Positions 51,913 to 61,642 are shown, counted from the stretch's first letter. The stretch is DNA of 64,000 nucleotides from Aliitabrizicola sp041905595 (GCA_041905595.1 JAYRKT010000022.1:6032-70031), one strand, 5' to 3'. Translations and numbers: made by a program. The notes: generated by a model not told the origin, from the letters alone.

Positions 51913-53190
51913 TCAGGGGGACACGGCCCGGGCCGCACCCTCGAAGATCCCAAGCGCCCGGTCCAGATCCCCGACCGAAATCACGAGCGGCGGTGTAAGC
52001 GTGGCCGTCGCGCCATTCGACAGCTTGAAATTGAGTCCGGCCTCAAGCGCCATTGCGCGGATCCGGTCCGCTCGAGCGGCATCCGGACGGCCCGCCGCAT
52101 CGGTGACCTCGATCCCGAGGAGCAAGCCGCGGCCGCGGGCGTGGCGCAGGCCGAAGACAGGCCCCTCCAGTGCCCGCAGCCGGTTCAGCGCCCCTGCCCC
52201 CATTTCTGCCGAACGGTCGGCCAGACCCTCTTCGGCGATCACTCGCAGGACTTCGAGACCGACGCGAGTTGTGACGGGATTCTTCTCGTGTGTGAAATGA
52301 CCGATGGACCACGGCGCGGCCCGATCCAGATCGCGCCGCGCGATGACCGCCGCGAGGGGCAGGACCGCCCCGCCAAGCGCCTTTCCCAGCACAAGGACAT
52401 CGGGCACCACGCCCTCATGCGCAGAGGCGAACATGCGGCCGGTCTTGCCCAGACCCGTCGGAACCTCGTCGAAGATCAGGAGCGTCCCGGTCTCGTCGCA
52501 GGCGCGGCGGACTTCGGACCAGAAGCCCGCAGGCGGGATCAGCGGCCAGGACCGCATCGGTTCCGCCACGACTGCCGCCACATCTCCCTCGCGCCGCAGG
52601 ATGTCGGTGATCGCCCGCGCACAGGCGAGGCCACAGGCGGCGGGGCCAGGATGATTGTAGGGGCAGGCAAGGCAGTCATACTGCGCGACATGCTCGGCAC
52701 CGGTCGGCAGGGGGCCAGTCGCCCGGTTCCGCCAAGCCGGATCGCCCCCGACCGCCGCCGCACCAAAGCCCGTGCCGTGGTATGAGCCCCAGAACGAGAC
52801 CGTCTTCCACCGCCCGGTCACGGCGCGGGCCAGTCGCAAGGCCGTCTCGACCGCGTCCGACCCCGAGGGCAGGAACAGCGAGCGGCCCAGATCGCCCGGG
52901 GCGATGCGGGCCAGTTCCTCGGCAAGCTCTGTCGCCGGTTCGCAGGCGAAGCGGCGCGGCGCGAAGGTCAGTTGGTCAAGTTGCTCGCGGATCGCGGCCA
53001 GGATGCGCGGATGGGCATAGCCGAGGTGATGCGCCGAGTTGCCATGGAAATCCATGAAACGTCGGCCGGCATGATCCTCTATCCAGATCCCCTCGGCGCG
53101 CCGGACGCTTGAGGTGCAGGGCGAGGACAGATCCTGGCTCAGAAAGACCGCCGCATCGCGCGCAATGAGCGGGGCGGTCCGGTCGGTCAT
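51913..53190 (-). CDS. class III PLP-dependent aminotransferase-like enzyme
   Basis: A 425-residue PLP enzyme. FMDFHGNSAHHLGYAHP at the N-terminus, SGSDAVETALRLARAVTG, DEVPTGLGKTGRMFA and PLP Lys in VLGKALGG. The N-terminal wording (DFHGN...H...G) and ...LSQDLSSPC resemble (R)-1-hydroxy-2-aminoethylphosphonate ammonia-lyase (PbfA) more than ordinary omega-transaminases, but no phosphonate genes are nearby. Function remains open. Four nucleotides or fewer separate it from the LysE-type exporter gene, so they may act together. Confidence 0.88.
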   Translation of the reverse strand: MTDRTAPLIARDAAVFLSQDLSSPCTSSVRRAEGIWIEDHAGRRFMDFHGNSAHHLGYAHPRILAAIREQLDQLTFAPRRFACEPATELAEELARIAPGDLGRSLFLPSGSDAVETALRLARAVTGRWKTVSFWGSYHGTGFGAAAVGGDPAWRNRATGPLPTGAEHVAQYDCLACPYNHPGPAACGLACARAITDILRREGDVAAVVAEPMRSWPLIPPAGFWSEVRRACDETGTLLIFDEVPTGLGKTGRMFASAHEGVVPDVLVLGKALGGAVLPLAAVIARRDLDRAAPWSIGHFTHEKNPVTTRVGLEVLRVIAEEGLADRSAEMGAGALNRLRALEGPVFGLRHARGRGLLLGIEVTDAAGRPDAARADRIRAMALEAGLNFKLSNGATATLTPPLVISVGDLDRALGIFEGAARAVSP

Positions 53191-53193
53191 GAC

Positions 53194-53826
53194 TCAGGCT
53201 CTTTGCGTTGCCACGTGCAGGCCGAGACCGACAAGGATCATGCCGCCCGTGCGTTGCATCCACTTCGCCAGGCGCGTCGACCGGGCCAGACGCCCGGCCA
53301 CTGCCGAGGCGGCGAATATGGCCACAAGGTCCATCGCGCTGAACATCAGGCAGGCGACAACCCCCAGCAGAAGAAGTTGCGACCAGACCGGCAACAGGGC
53401 GGCTGGATCGGCGAACTGCGGCAGGAAGGCCACGTAGAACAAAGCCGTCTTGGGGTTCAGAAGCTCGACCATGACGCTTTGCCGGAACGCCTTGCCCGCT
53501 GACATGGAGGGCAATCCGGTGGGCAACGCGCCCAGACCTTCGCGGCTGCGGATCATTCCGATCCCCAGCCAGACCAGATAGCCTGCGCCAATCAGCTTGA
53601 CCGCGAAGTAGATGGTCGGAACCGCATGGAACAGCACCGACAGGCCGGCGGCGGCGGCGATGACATGGACACAGCAGCCAAGAAGAATGCCGAACGCGGC
53701 GCCAAGTCCCGCGCGGCGACCGCCCGCGATTGTCCGCGCCGCAGTATAGAGCATCGCTGGGCCAGGCATCAGGGCGAAGATCGCGGTCGCCAGCAGGAAA
53801 GCCAGTAAGGTATCGCTCGATGCCAT
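53194..53826 (-). CDS. LysE/RhtB-family amino-acid exporter
   Basis: A 210-residue membrane protein of about six helices. FLLATAIFALMPGPAMLYTAARTIAGGRRAGL at the N-terminus is the LysE/RhtB signature; LNPKTALFYVAFLPQF follows. It exports amino acids or derivatives. It is 3 nt upstream of the aminotransferase gene and about 60 nt downstream of mraY. Confidence 0.92.
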   Translation of the reverse strand: MASSDTLLAFLLATAIFALMPGPAMLYTAARTIAGGRRAGLGAAFGILLGCCVHVIAAAAGLSVLFHAVPTIYFAVKLIGAGYLVWLGIGMIRSREGLGALPTGLPSMSAGKAFRQSVMVELLNPKTALFYVAFLPQFADPAALLPVWSQLLLLGVVACLMFSAMDLVAIFAASAVAGRLARSTRLAKWMQRTGGMILVGLGLHVATQRA

Positions 53827-53887
53827 TCCTACCCCCGAGTTCAGTCCGGGGACAGTTGCACAGGCCGACCGCTTACGCCAGCCGTTC

Positions 53888-54970
53888 TCACCGGACCTTG
53901 AGCGTGGCGAGGCCGATCAGCGCGAGGATCAGCGAGATGATCCAGAAGCGGATGACGATTTGCGGCTCGGCCCAGCCCTTCTTCTCGAAATGGTGGTGGA
54001 TCGGGGCCATCAGGAACACCCTGCGGCCCGTGCGCTTGTAGTACATCACCTGAATGATGACCGAGAGCGCCTCGACCACGAACAGCCCACCGACGATGGC
54101 CAGAACGATCTCGTGCTTGGTGCAGACGGCGATGGCGCCAAGCGAACCGCCAAGTGCCAGCGAGCCGGTATCGCCCATGAACACCGCCGCGGGGGGGGCG
54201 TTGTACCACAGGAAGCCAAGGCCACCGCCGATCAGTGCGGCGGTGAAGACCAGAAGTTCACCGGTGCCGGGTACGAAATGCACGCCCAGATACTCGGCGA
54301 AATTCGCGTTACCGACGACATAGGCAATGGCGCCAAGCGTGCCGGCCGCGATCATCACCGGCATGATCGCCAGGCCATCCAGCCCGTCCGTGAGGTTCAC
54401 GGCGTTTGCGGCGCCCACGATCACCAGCATTCCGAACGGCACGAAGAAATAGCCAAGGTTGATCAGCACGTTCTTGAAGAAGGGCACCGCGAGCTGATCG
54501 GTCAGCGTGTCGGGATGGAAGCGGGCGGCGGCATAGGCGGCCAGCGCCGCGATCAGGAGGCCCAGAAGGAAGCGCGCGCGGCTTGAGACTCCCTTGGTGT
54601 TCTGCTTGGTCACCTTGGCGAAGTCGTCGGCAAAGCCAATCAGGCCGAAGGCAAGCGTGACGAAGACCACGATCCAGACATAAGGGTTGTCCAGGCGCGC
54701 CCAGAGCAGGGTCGAGAAGGTCAGCGCGGACAGGATCAGAAGGCCGCCCATGGTCGGGGTTCCGGCCTTGGCGAAGTGGCTCTGCGGGCCGTCGTCGCGT
54801 ATCGGCTGCCCCTTGCCCTGCTTGCGGCGCAGCATGTTGATGAGCGGTCGGCCGAATATGAAGCCGAAGACCAGCGCGGTGAAGAAGGCCGCGCCGGCCC
54901 GGAAGGTGATGTAGCGGAAGAGGTTGAGTATGCCGCCCCCGTCCGACAGATCGGCCAACCAGTAGAACAT
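53888..54970 (-). CDS. mraY: MraY phospho-MurNAc-pentapeptide transferase
   Basis: A 360-residue membrane enzyme making lipid I. Motifs include GKGQPIRDDGPQSHFAKAGTPTMGGLLI, FADDFAKVTKQNTKG, NAVNLTDGLDGLA and MGDTGSLALGGSLGAIA, and AP-IHHHFEKKGW near the end. About ten helices. It starts 26 nt after murF. Next on the strand is a LysE gene, where the core cluster is interrupted. Confidence 0.98.
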   Translation of the reverse strand: MFYWLADLSDGGGILNLFRYITFRAGAAFFTALVFGFIFGRPLINMLRRKQGKGQPIRDDGPQSHFAKAGTPTMGGLLILSALTFSTLLWARLDNPYVWIVVFVTLAFGLIGFADDFAKVTKQNTKGVSSRARFLLGLLIAALAAYAAARFHPDTLTDQLAVPFFKNVLINLGYFFVPFGMLVIVGAANAVNLTDGLDGLAIMPVMIAAGTLGAIAYVVGNANFAEYLGVHFVPGTGELLVFTAALIGGGLGFLWYNAPPAAVFMGDTGSLALGGSLGAIAVCTKHEIVLAIVGGLFVVEALSVIIQVMYYKRTGRRVFLMAPIHHHFEKKGWAEPQIVIRFWIISLILALIGLATLKVR

Positions 54971-54996
54971 GCCCTTCGCCCCTCTCGTCCGCGCCG

Positions 54997-56445
54997 TTAT
55001 TCGGCGCCTGTCGTATCCTGCGCGATCGCCTGCCCCAATTTTCGGAAGCCGTCAACGACCTGCGAAACCTTGATCCCCTTCGAGCCCTTGACGAGCACGA
55101 TGTCGCCGGCATCGACGAGCTGGCGCAGTTGCGGCACCAGCTCGGCGGCGGTTTCAACCCAGAGCCCCCGCTTTTGCAGCGGCAGGATCGCATGCAGCGC
55201 CCGCATCCGGGGTCCCACACAATGCACTGTGGTGATCTTGTCCATCGCCGGATGGCGGGCGATGGCCGCGTGCAGGTCCAGCTCCGTGCGCCCGAGTTCC
55301 AGCATGTCGCCAAGGATGGCGATGCGCCTGCCCGGATGGATGCGCCCGACGCCGTCAACCGGCGGGATCGCCGCCAACAGGTCAAGGCTGGCCGCCATCG
55401 AGGCGGGATTGGCGTTGAAGGCGTCGTCGATCAACTCGAAGCCGCGGTCCTCGACCGCATCAAGCACGATGCGTTCGCGCGTGCCGCGTCCCTTGGGCGG
55501 CAGCCAGTTGCCGATGTCGCAGGCGGCAATCGTCGGATCGAGACCAAGCGCCGTGGCCGCCGCCAGTACCGCCAGCGCGTTCGGCGCGAAATGGCGACCG
55601 GGGCTGCGGACCTTGAAGAGAAGCGGCTCGCCCTTCGCCGTCGCGCGTACGACCGTTGCATCGGGCGTCAGCGTCACGTCAGTCAGCCGGTAGTCGGCAT
55701 CCTCGCCGCTGCCAAAGCGCAGCACATGCGCGCCGACTTCGGCAGCCTTGGCAAGCAGGATCGGCGTGACGGTCAGGTCGGCCGGCAGCACTGCGGTGCC
55801 GCCGGGCTTGAGCCCGTCCATGATCGCCGCCTTTTCGCGGGCGATCCCCTCGATGTTCTCGAAGGCTTCAAGATGGGCAGGGGCGACAGTCGTGATGAGG
55901 GCGACGTCAAGCTGCGCCAGTGCAGCCAATGGCGCGATCTCGCCGGGGTGGTTCATGCCGATCTCGACCACGGCGAAATCGGTGTCCACCGGCATCCTCG
56001 CCAGTGTCAGCGGCACGCCCCAGTGGTTGTTGTAGCTGGCCTCGGCGGCGTGGGTCTTGCCCTGCCCGCCCAGCACCGCGCGCAGCATGTCCTTGGTCGA
56101 GGTCTTGCCCACCGAGCCGGTGACGCCCACGACTTTCGCATTTGTCCGCGCCCGCGCCGCGCGCGCAAGGCCGCGAAGCGCCTCGAGCACATCGGGTACG
56201 ATCAAGAGCGGGGCGTCGATGCCAACGCCTTCCGGAACATGCGTGACAAGCGCCGCAGCCGCGCCCTTGTCGAGCGCCTGGCCGACGAATTCGTGCCCGT
56301 CGCGCACATCCTTCAGCGCAACGAACAGGTCCCCCGGCTGCAAGGTCCGTGTGTCGATCGAGACGCCCTTCGCCACCCAGTCGCAGGAGATGCGCCCGCG
56401 GGTGGCGGCGGCAGCGTCGGCGGCGGTCCAGAGCGCGGCCATCAT
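54997..56445 (-). CDS. murF: MurF, UDP-MurNAc-tripeptide-D-Ala-D-Ala ligase
   Basis: A 482-residue Mur ligase. The ATP loop is VVGVTGSVGKTSTKDMLRAVL; NHWGVPLTLARMP, EIGMNHPGEIAPLA and FELIDDAFNANPASMAASLDLL are MurF motifs; C-terminal VLVKGSKGIKVSQVV. It overlaps murE by 4 nt. Confidence 0.98.
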   Translation of the reverse strand: MMAALWTAADAAAATRGRISCDWVAKGVSIDTRTLQPGDLFVALKDVRDGHEFVGQALDKGAAAALVTHVPEGVGIDAPLLIVPDVLEALRGLARAARARTNAKVVGVTGSVGKTSTKDMLRAVLGGQGKTHAAEASYNNHWGVPLTLARMPVDTDFAVVEIGMNHPGEIAPLAALAQLDVALITTVAPAHLEAFENIEGIAREKAAIMDGLKPGGTAVLPADLTVTPILLAKAAEVGAHVLRFGSGEDADYRLTDVTLTPDATVVRATAKGEPLLFKVRSPGRHFAPNALAVLAAATALGLDPTIAACDIGNWLPPKGRGTRERIVLDAVEDRGFELIDDAFNANPASMAASLDLLAAIPPVDGVGRIHPGRRIAILGDMLELGRTELDLHAAIARHPAMDKITTVHCVGPRMRALHAILPLQKRGLWVETAAELVPQLRQLVDAGDIVLVKGSKGIKVSQVVDGFRKLGQAIAQDTTGAE

Positions 56446-57923
56446 ATCAGCCCGTCCAGCGCCGCAACCGCGACGCTGGCCTGTTCGACATCGTCGAAGG
56501 GATAGACATGACCGGCAATGGTTTGGCCGCTTTCATGACCCTTGCCCGCGACGAGCAAGGCGTCGCCGGGGCCGAGCGCATCGACACCCCGAAGGATCGC
56601 CTCGGCGCGGTCGCCGACCTCGTTCGCCTCGGGGCAGGCTTCCATGATCTGCGCGCGGATCGCCGCCGGGTCCTCGGAGCGCGGATTGTCGTCGGTCACG
56701 AACAGGATGTCGGCATTTTCCGCCGCAGCCCGGCCCATCAGCGGGCGCTTCGTGCGGTCGCGATCACCGCCCGCGCCGAAAACAACGACGATGCGCCCCA
56801 TAACATGCGGGCGGAGCGCCTTCAGCGCGGTTTCGATCGCATCGGGGGTATGGGCGTAATCGACAAAGACGCTCGCGCCGTTCTTGCGCCGGCCGGCCAA
56901 CTGCATGCGCCCGCGCACGGTCGAAAGCTGCGGCAGGACCGCGAAAACGTCGTTTGGCGCACAACCGGAGCCGATCGCCAAGCCTGCCGCCACCGCCACG
57001 TTCTCGGCCTGGAAGCCGCCGATCAGGTTGAGGCGAACTTGATGAGGCGCCTCTTTCCACGCGAATCGCACATCCTGCCCGGTCGCGTCGTAGCGCTGAC
57101 CGAGGATGCGCAGGTCGGCATCCGCGCCATGGCCGGTGCGCAGGATCTTCTGCCCGCGAGCCGTGGCAATCAGCGCCAGATCGACGCTTTTCGGGTCATT
57201 CGTGTTCAGGACCGCCGTGCCATCCTCTGGCAGGACGCGATCAAAGAGTCCGGCCTTGGCGGCGAAATAGGCCTCGAATGTGCCGTGATAGTCGAGGTGG
57301 TCCTGGGTGAAGTTGGTGAAGCCCGCCGCCTTCAGCCGCACTGCATCCAGCCGGCGCTGGTCGAGTCCATGAGATGACGCCTCCATCGCGGCATGGGTGA
57401 TGCCCGCTTCGGCCGCTTCGGCAAGAAGCCGGTGGAGCGTGATCGGCTCGGGCGTCGTGTGGCCCGAAGGCGCGTCCCAGGCCCCCTCGACCCCGGTCGT
57501 GCCGATATTGATCGCCGGAAGGCCAAGTGCAGCCCAGATCTGCCGGGTAAAGGTGGCTACGCTGGTCTTGCCGTTGGTGCCCGTCACGGCAACCATGGTG
57601 GCGGGCTGGCGTCCGAACCAAAGCGCGGCGGCAAAAGACAGCGCCTCGCGTGCGTCCTCGGCAACGACGAGTGCGATATTGGCCATGCCCGGCAAACCCT
57701 GCGCGATCCGCGCGCCTTCGGCATCGGTCAGCACGGCGACTGCGCCAAGGTCCAGCGCGGCAGGGATGAAGGCCGCCCCATGTGCCTTGCTGCCCGGCAG
57801 GGCGGCGAACAGGAACCCGGGGCGCACAGCGCGGCTGTCGACCGCCAGCCCGGTGATCCGCGCCTCGCGCCCGCCGCGGGCAGTCAGGCCCAGTTCGGCG
57901 AGGGATTTCACGGCTTCCGTCAT
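56442..57923 (-). CDS. murE: MurE, UDP-MurNAc-dipeptide-2,6-diaminopimelate ligase
   Basis: A 493-residue Mur ligase. ATP loop MVAVTGTNGKTSVATFTRQI; SSHGLDQRRLD; FTNFTQDHLDYHGTFEAYFAAK; and the DNPR motif (VTDDNPRSEDPAAIR), which marks meso-diaminopimelate as the added amino acid. It starts 24 nt after ftsI. Confidence 0.98.
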   Translation of the reverse strand: MTEAVKSLAELGLTARGGREARITGLAVDSRAVRPGFLFAALPGSKAHGAAFIPAALDLGAVAVLTDAEGARIAQGLPGMANIALVVAEDAREALSFAAALWFGRQPATMVAVTGTNGKTSVATFTRQIWAALGLPAINIGTTGVEGAWDAPSGHTTPEPITLHRLLAEAAEAGITHAAMEASSHGLDQRRLDAVRLKAAGFTNFTQDHLDYHGTFEAYFAAKAGLFDRVLPEDGTAVLNTNDPKSVDLALIATARGQKILRTGHGADADLRILGQRYDATGQDVRFAWKEAPHQVRLNLIGGFQAENVAVAAGLAIGSGCAPNDVFAVLPQLSTVRGRMQLAGRRKNGASVFVDYAHTPDAIETALKALRPHVMGRIVVVFGAGGDRDRTKRPLMGRAAAENADILFVTDDNPRSEDPAAIRAQIMEACPEANEVGDRAEAILRGVDALGPGDALLVAGKGHESGQTIAGHVYPFDDVEQASVAVAALDGLI

Positions 57924-57946
57924 GGCTCGGCGCTCCGGCTAGGGGG

Positions 57947-59734
57947 TCAGTTGCGGGCGAGTGTTACCTCGGTCGCTGCGGCAGTTTCAACCTCGGGCCG
58001 GAGGCCAAGCAACGGCGCGACGCGGCGGATCACCTCGGCTGCGACCGGCACGGCCGTCCAGCCCGCGGTGCGGCGCACCTCAGAGCCGACCGTCTCGACC
58101 GGTTCGTCAAGCGTCAGAACCAGGACATATTTCGGATCGTTCGACGGGAAGGTACAGGCAAAGGTGTTGATGACCTTGTCGTGCCAGTAGCCGCCGCCCT
58201 TCTTCGGCTTGTCGGCCGTGCCGGTCTTTCCGGCCACGGAGTAACCCGGCACGTTGCCGAGACTGGCGGTGCCCTCGGTCACCACCCCACGCAGCATTGC
58301 GACCGCTTCCTGCGCCGTCTTTTCCGAGATGATCCGGGGACCATGCTCGATTGCGTCGGACTTCAGTAGCGTCGGCTTCACCAGCGTGCCGCCATTTGCA
58401 ATCGTTGCATAGGCCGCCGCCAGATGCATCGGGCTGGCAGAGATGCCGTGCCCATAGGAAGTGGTGATCGTGGTTATGTCAGGCCAACGGGCCGGAACCA
58501 GCGGTTTTGCCCCCGCAGCCTCGACCAGTTCGACCGGGGTCGGGTCGAAGAAGCCGAGCGACTTCAGGAAGGCTTGCTGACGCACCCCTCCGATCATCAG
58601 CGCGATATGGGCCGCTCCGACGTTCGAGGATTTCACGATCACGTTCCTGACCGACAGCAGCGGACCGTAGTTATGGTTGTCGAATTCCTTGATCTTGAAC
58701 TTGCCCCAGATCAAAGGCGCATTCGCATCAACCATCGTGTCGGGATTGACCAGCCCAAGCTCCAGCGCCTGCGCGGCCGCGAAGATCTTGAAGGTCGAGC
58801 CAAGCTCGTAAACACCCTGCACCGCACGGTTGAAGAGCGGGCTGTCTGCGGGATCGCCAGACACCAGCGGCTGCGGACGATCGTTCGGATCGAAATCAGG
58901 CAGCGAAACCATCGACAGGATTTCGCCCGTATGCACGTCCATGAGGATGGCTGCAGCACCCTTGGCCTGCATCATCTTCATGCCGCCTTCCAGCACCTCC
59001 TGCACAGTCGCCTCGACCGTGAGGTCAAGCGACAGTGCCACCGGCTTGCCGGCATTGGCCGGATCGCGCAGGCGGGCGTCGAGCGCCTTTTCGATGCCGG
59101 CGGTGCCTATAACCTCGGCCGAATTCACCCCCTCCGCGCCAAAACTCGCGCCGCCCAGCACATGCGCGGCAAGGCGGCCGTTGGGGTAAAGCCGCATCTC
59201 GCGGGGGCCGAAGAGCAGCCCGGGATCGCCGATGTCATGCACCTGCTGCATCTGCTCGGGCGAGAGCTTCTTCTTGATCCAGAGGAAGCTGCGGCCATCG
59301 GTGAAGCGAGTCAGGAGTTGCTTCTCGTCAAGATCGGGGAAGATGCCGACCAGTTCATGCGCCACGCGGGCCGGATCGACCATGTCCTTGGGTTGCGCAT
59401 AAAGCGAGTGCGTCAGGATGTTGGTCGCAAGGATCCGGCCGTTGCGGTCGGTCAGATCGGCGCGCTGCGCCTCGATCTGGGCGCCGGAATTGGCGCTGCG
59501 CGGTTCAGTCGGCATGGTTGCCGCCATCATGCCCATCCGGGCCCCGATGCTGGTGAAGGCCATGGTGAAGGCCACGCCGAGCAGCAACAGGCGACCTTGC
59601 GCGCGCGCGCGAGCGCGGTCGTGGGTCTGCTTCTGCCTCAGGCGGATGTTCTCGCGTTCGATCGTGTCGGGGTTCTCGCCGCGGGCACGGGCGGACAGGA
59701 TGCGGGCCAGCGGGCGCAGCGGGATACGGGTCAT
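57947..59734 (-). CDS. ftsI: FtsI (PBP3), septal transpeptidase
   Basis: A 595-residue class B penicillin-binding protein. N-terminal membrane anchor near 45-65; dimerisation/pedestal domain; transpeptidase motifs SxxK in ELGSTFKIFAAAQALELG, SSN in VKSSNVGAAHIAL, and KTG in VAGKTGTADKP. It crosslinks septal peptidoglycan with FtsW. It overlaps ftsL by 4 nt. Confidence 0.98.
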   Translation of the reverse strand: MTRIPLRPLARILSARARGENPDTIERENIRLRQKQTHDRARARAQGRLLLLGVAFTMAFTSIGARMGMMAATMPTEPRSANSGAQIEAQRADLTDRNGRILATNILTHSLYAQPKDMVDPARVAHELVGIFPDLDEKQLLTRFTDGRSFLWIKKKLSPEQMQQVHDIGDPGLLFGPREMRLYPNGRLAAHVLGGASFGAEGVNSAEVIGTAGIEKALDARLRDPANAGKPVALSLDLTVEATVQEVLEGGMKMMQAKGAAAILMDVHTGEILSMVSLPDFDPNDRPQPLVSGDPADSPLFNRAVQGVYELGSTFKIFAAAQALELGLVNPDTMVDANAPLIWGKFKIKEFDNHNYGPLLSVRNVIVKSSNVGAAHIALMIGGVRQQAFLKSLGFFDPTPVELVEAAGAKPLVPARWPDITTITTSYGHGISASPMHLAAAYATIANGGTLVKPTLLKSDAIEHGPRIISEKTAQEAVAMLRGVVTEGTASLGNVPGYSVAGKTGTADKPKKGGGYWHDKVINTFACTFPSNDPKYVLVLTLDEPVETVGSEVRRTAGWTAVPVAAEVIRRVAPLLGLRPEVETAAATEVTLARN

Positions 59735-60120
59735 GGGATCTGCACCTCGTTGGTCGGCACGACATCAAGCTTGCCCTGCACCGAGACCGGCGCGGACAGC
59801 GACAGGTCCGACGGTAGCGAGACCACGGGCGGCGGCGGATACGGAATGTCCTTGGCATCGCCGAACTGCTCTGGCTCCATCGGCAGAAGGCCCAGCTTGT
59901 CGAAACTGATCGCGGCAAGTTCGCGAATCCGGTCGGGGCGGTTCAGATAGGCCCATTCCGCCTTCTGCATCGCCAGTTCGTCGCGCAGGTCGGCGATCTC
60001 GTTCTGCAGCCGGTCCACGTTCCGCAGCGCATCCTGGGTGGCGTAGTTCTCGCGGTAGGCCCAGAAGGCCAACCCCATGACGGCCAGGAACGAAAGGGCG
60101 TAGAGGACAGAACGCATCAC
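59731..60120 (-). CDS. ftsL: FtsL, division protein
   Basis: A 129-residue bitopic protein: short cytoplasmic start, a helix at about 3-22 (SVLYALSFLAVMGLAFWAY), then a coiled-coil segment (DALRNVDRLQNEIADLRDELAMQKAEWAYLNRPDRI) and a Pro-rich tail. The pattern NRPDRI-ELA is typical of alphaproteobacterial FtsL. Overlaps rsmH and ftsI by 4 nt each. Confidence 0.93.
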   Translation of the reverse strand: MMRSVLYALSFLAVMGLAFWAYRENYATQDALRNVDRLQNEIADLRDELAMQKAEWAYLNRPDRIRELAAISFDKLGLLPMEPEQFGDAKDIPYPPPPVVSLPSDLSLSAPVSVQGKLDVVPTNEVQIP

Positions 60121-61124
60121 CGGCGACCTTTCCGCTGAAGAAGGGGAACGCCTAGCGCGGCGGGATCGACCTGCCCCGCCGGGGCATCGGTGCGCTGCGC
60201 AACGCGGAGCTTGGCAGACCGGGCGCGGGGGTTCTCAGCCAGTTCCTGATCGTCGGGACCGACCGCCCGGCGCGTAACCAGCTGAAAGCGAGGCTTTTCC
60301 GGGCTGTTGGCAGGGGCATAGCGGTTGCTTTGCGCCTCGCCGCCGGAGCGAAGCTGCAGGAAGCGCTTCACGACGCGGTCCTCGAGCGAATGGAAGGTGA
60401 CGACAGCCAGCATGCCGCCCGGCCTAAGCGCCCTTTCGGCCGCCATCAAGCCTTCTGCGAGCTCTTCGAACTCGGCATTCACGGCGATGCGGATTGCTTG
60501 GAAACTGCGCGTCGCCGGATGGCTTTGCCCGGGTTTCGGGCGCGGCAGGCAGCGGGCCACGATCTCGGCAAGGCGCAAGGTCGTCTCGATCGGCGCCTCG
60601 CCCCGCGCAGCAACGATCGCCCGTGCGATCCGGCGCGATGCGCGTTCCTCGCCATAAAGGTAAAGGATGTCGGCCAGCACCTCTTCCGGGGCCGTGTTGA
60701 CCAGATCGGCCGCGCTGTCGCCCGACTGGCTCATCCGCATGTCGAGCGGCCCGTCCTTGAGGAAGGAAAAGCCCCGCTCGGCCCGATCGAGCTGCATCGA
60801 CGACACGCCGAGATCGAGCACCACGCCATCGACTGGCCCGTTTGCCACGCTATCGAGGTCCGAGAAGGTCCCGGCAACAAGACGCAGGCGCTGACCATAG
60901 GCGGCCGACCACCCCGCCGCCATCTGCAGGGCCAGCGGATCGCGGTCGATGCCGATGACCTGATCGGCCCCGGCCTCGAGCAGCCCGCGCGCATAGCCGC
61001 CGGCGCCGAAGGTGCCGTCAATCCAGGTGCCGTGAACGGGCGCGACCGCCTGCAGGAGCGGGCGCAGGAGAACGGGGATATGCGGCGGGCGGGCGTCGGC
61101 GGGACCGCTCGTCACCATGCTCAC
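60117..61124 (-). CDS. rsmH: RsmH (MraW), 16S rRNA m4C1402 methyltransferase
   Basis: A 335-residue SAM methyltransferase. SAM motif GTWIDGTFGAGGYARGLLEAG, then VDGVVLDLGVSSMQLDRAERGFSFLKDGPLDMRM and FHSLEDRVVKRFL are family signatures. The ATG at 61124 overlaps the mraZ stop (4 nt). Confidence 0.97.
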   Translation of the reverse strand: MSMVTSGPADARPPHIPVLLRPLLQAVAPVHGTWIDGTFGAGGYARGLLEAGADQVIGIDRDPLALQMAAGWSAAYGQRLRLVAGTFSDLDSVANGPVDGVVLDLGVSSMQLDRAERGFSFLKDGPLDMRMSQSGDSAADLVNTAPEEVLADILYLYGEERASRRIARAIVAARGEAPIETTLRLAEIVARCLPRPKPGQSHPATRSFQAIRIAVNAEFEELAEGLMAAERALRPGGMLAVVTFHSLEDRVVKRFLQLRSGGEAQSNRYAPANSPEKPRFQLVTRRAVGPDDQELAENPRARSAKLRVAQRTDAPAGQVDPAALGVPLLQRKGRR

Positions 61125-61642
61125 GCCTCCGGATCCGGCAGGAGCGACAGGATATCGAGCCCCTCTGCCAGTTCTTCCATTTCTTCAAGGGATTGCGCCG
61201 CGATCTCTTCCTCGTAGGCGTCGCGCTTCCACAGCTGGAAGGTTTCCAGCGCGCCGGCGAACATCGCTTCGAAACCACCGGAGAATTCCTCGGGCGCAGC
61301 CCCGATCTTTTCGCGCACTTTCTGCGGCAGCACGATCCGGCCGTCCTCATCAACCTCCACAGTCACCGACAGCGTGATGAGGTTGCGCTCGAGCGCGCGG
61401 CGGCGGGGAGAACCCTTGGGCAGGCGCGCAATCAGCGCCTCGACCCGTTTCATCTCGGTGATGGGATAGCATTCGACGAAGCGACGACGCTCGTCGCCAT
61501 AGACCATGATCACGCGCGGGCGGGGGCTTTCGGGCCAGGAGGGATCGCCATTTTCGAGAACGCGACGAAAGGCGGCGGGGATCGAGACCCGCGCTTTGGC
61601 GTCCACCTTCTGGACGACCTCGCCTCTGAAGCTCTCCGCCAC
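61121..61642 (-). CDS. mraZ: MraZ, repressor of the dcw cluster
   Basis: A 173-residue protein with two SpoVT/AbrB-like domains: FRGEVVQKVDAKARVSIPAAFRRVLE near residue 5-30 and VDEDGRIVLPQKVREKIG near 105. MraZ binds the repeats upstream of its own gene. GTG 61642 is chosen: it begins AESFRGE as in homologues and follows AAGGAG with 9-nt spacing. An upstream GTG at 61660 is possible but has no good ribosome site. Confidence 0.95.
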   Translation of the reverse strand: MAESFRGEVVQKVDAKARVSIPAAFRRVLENGDPSWPESPRPRVIMVYGDERRRFVECYPITEMKRVEALIARLPKGSPRRRALERNLITLSVTVEVDEDGRIVLPQKVREKIGAAPEEFSGGFEAMFAGALETFQLWKRDAYEEEIAAQSLEEMEELAEGLDILSLLPDPEA

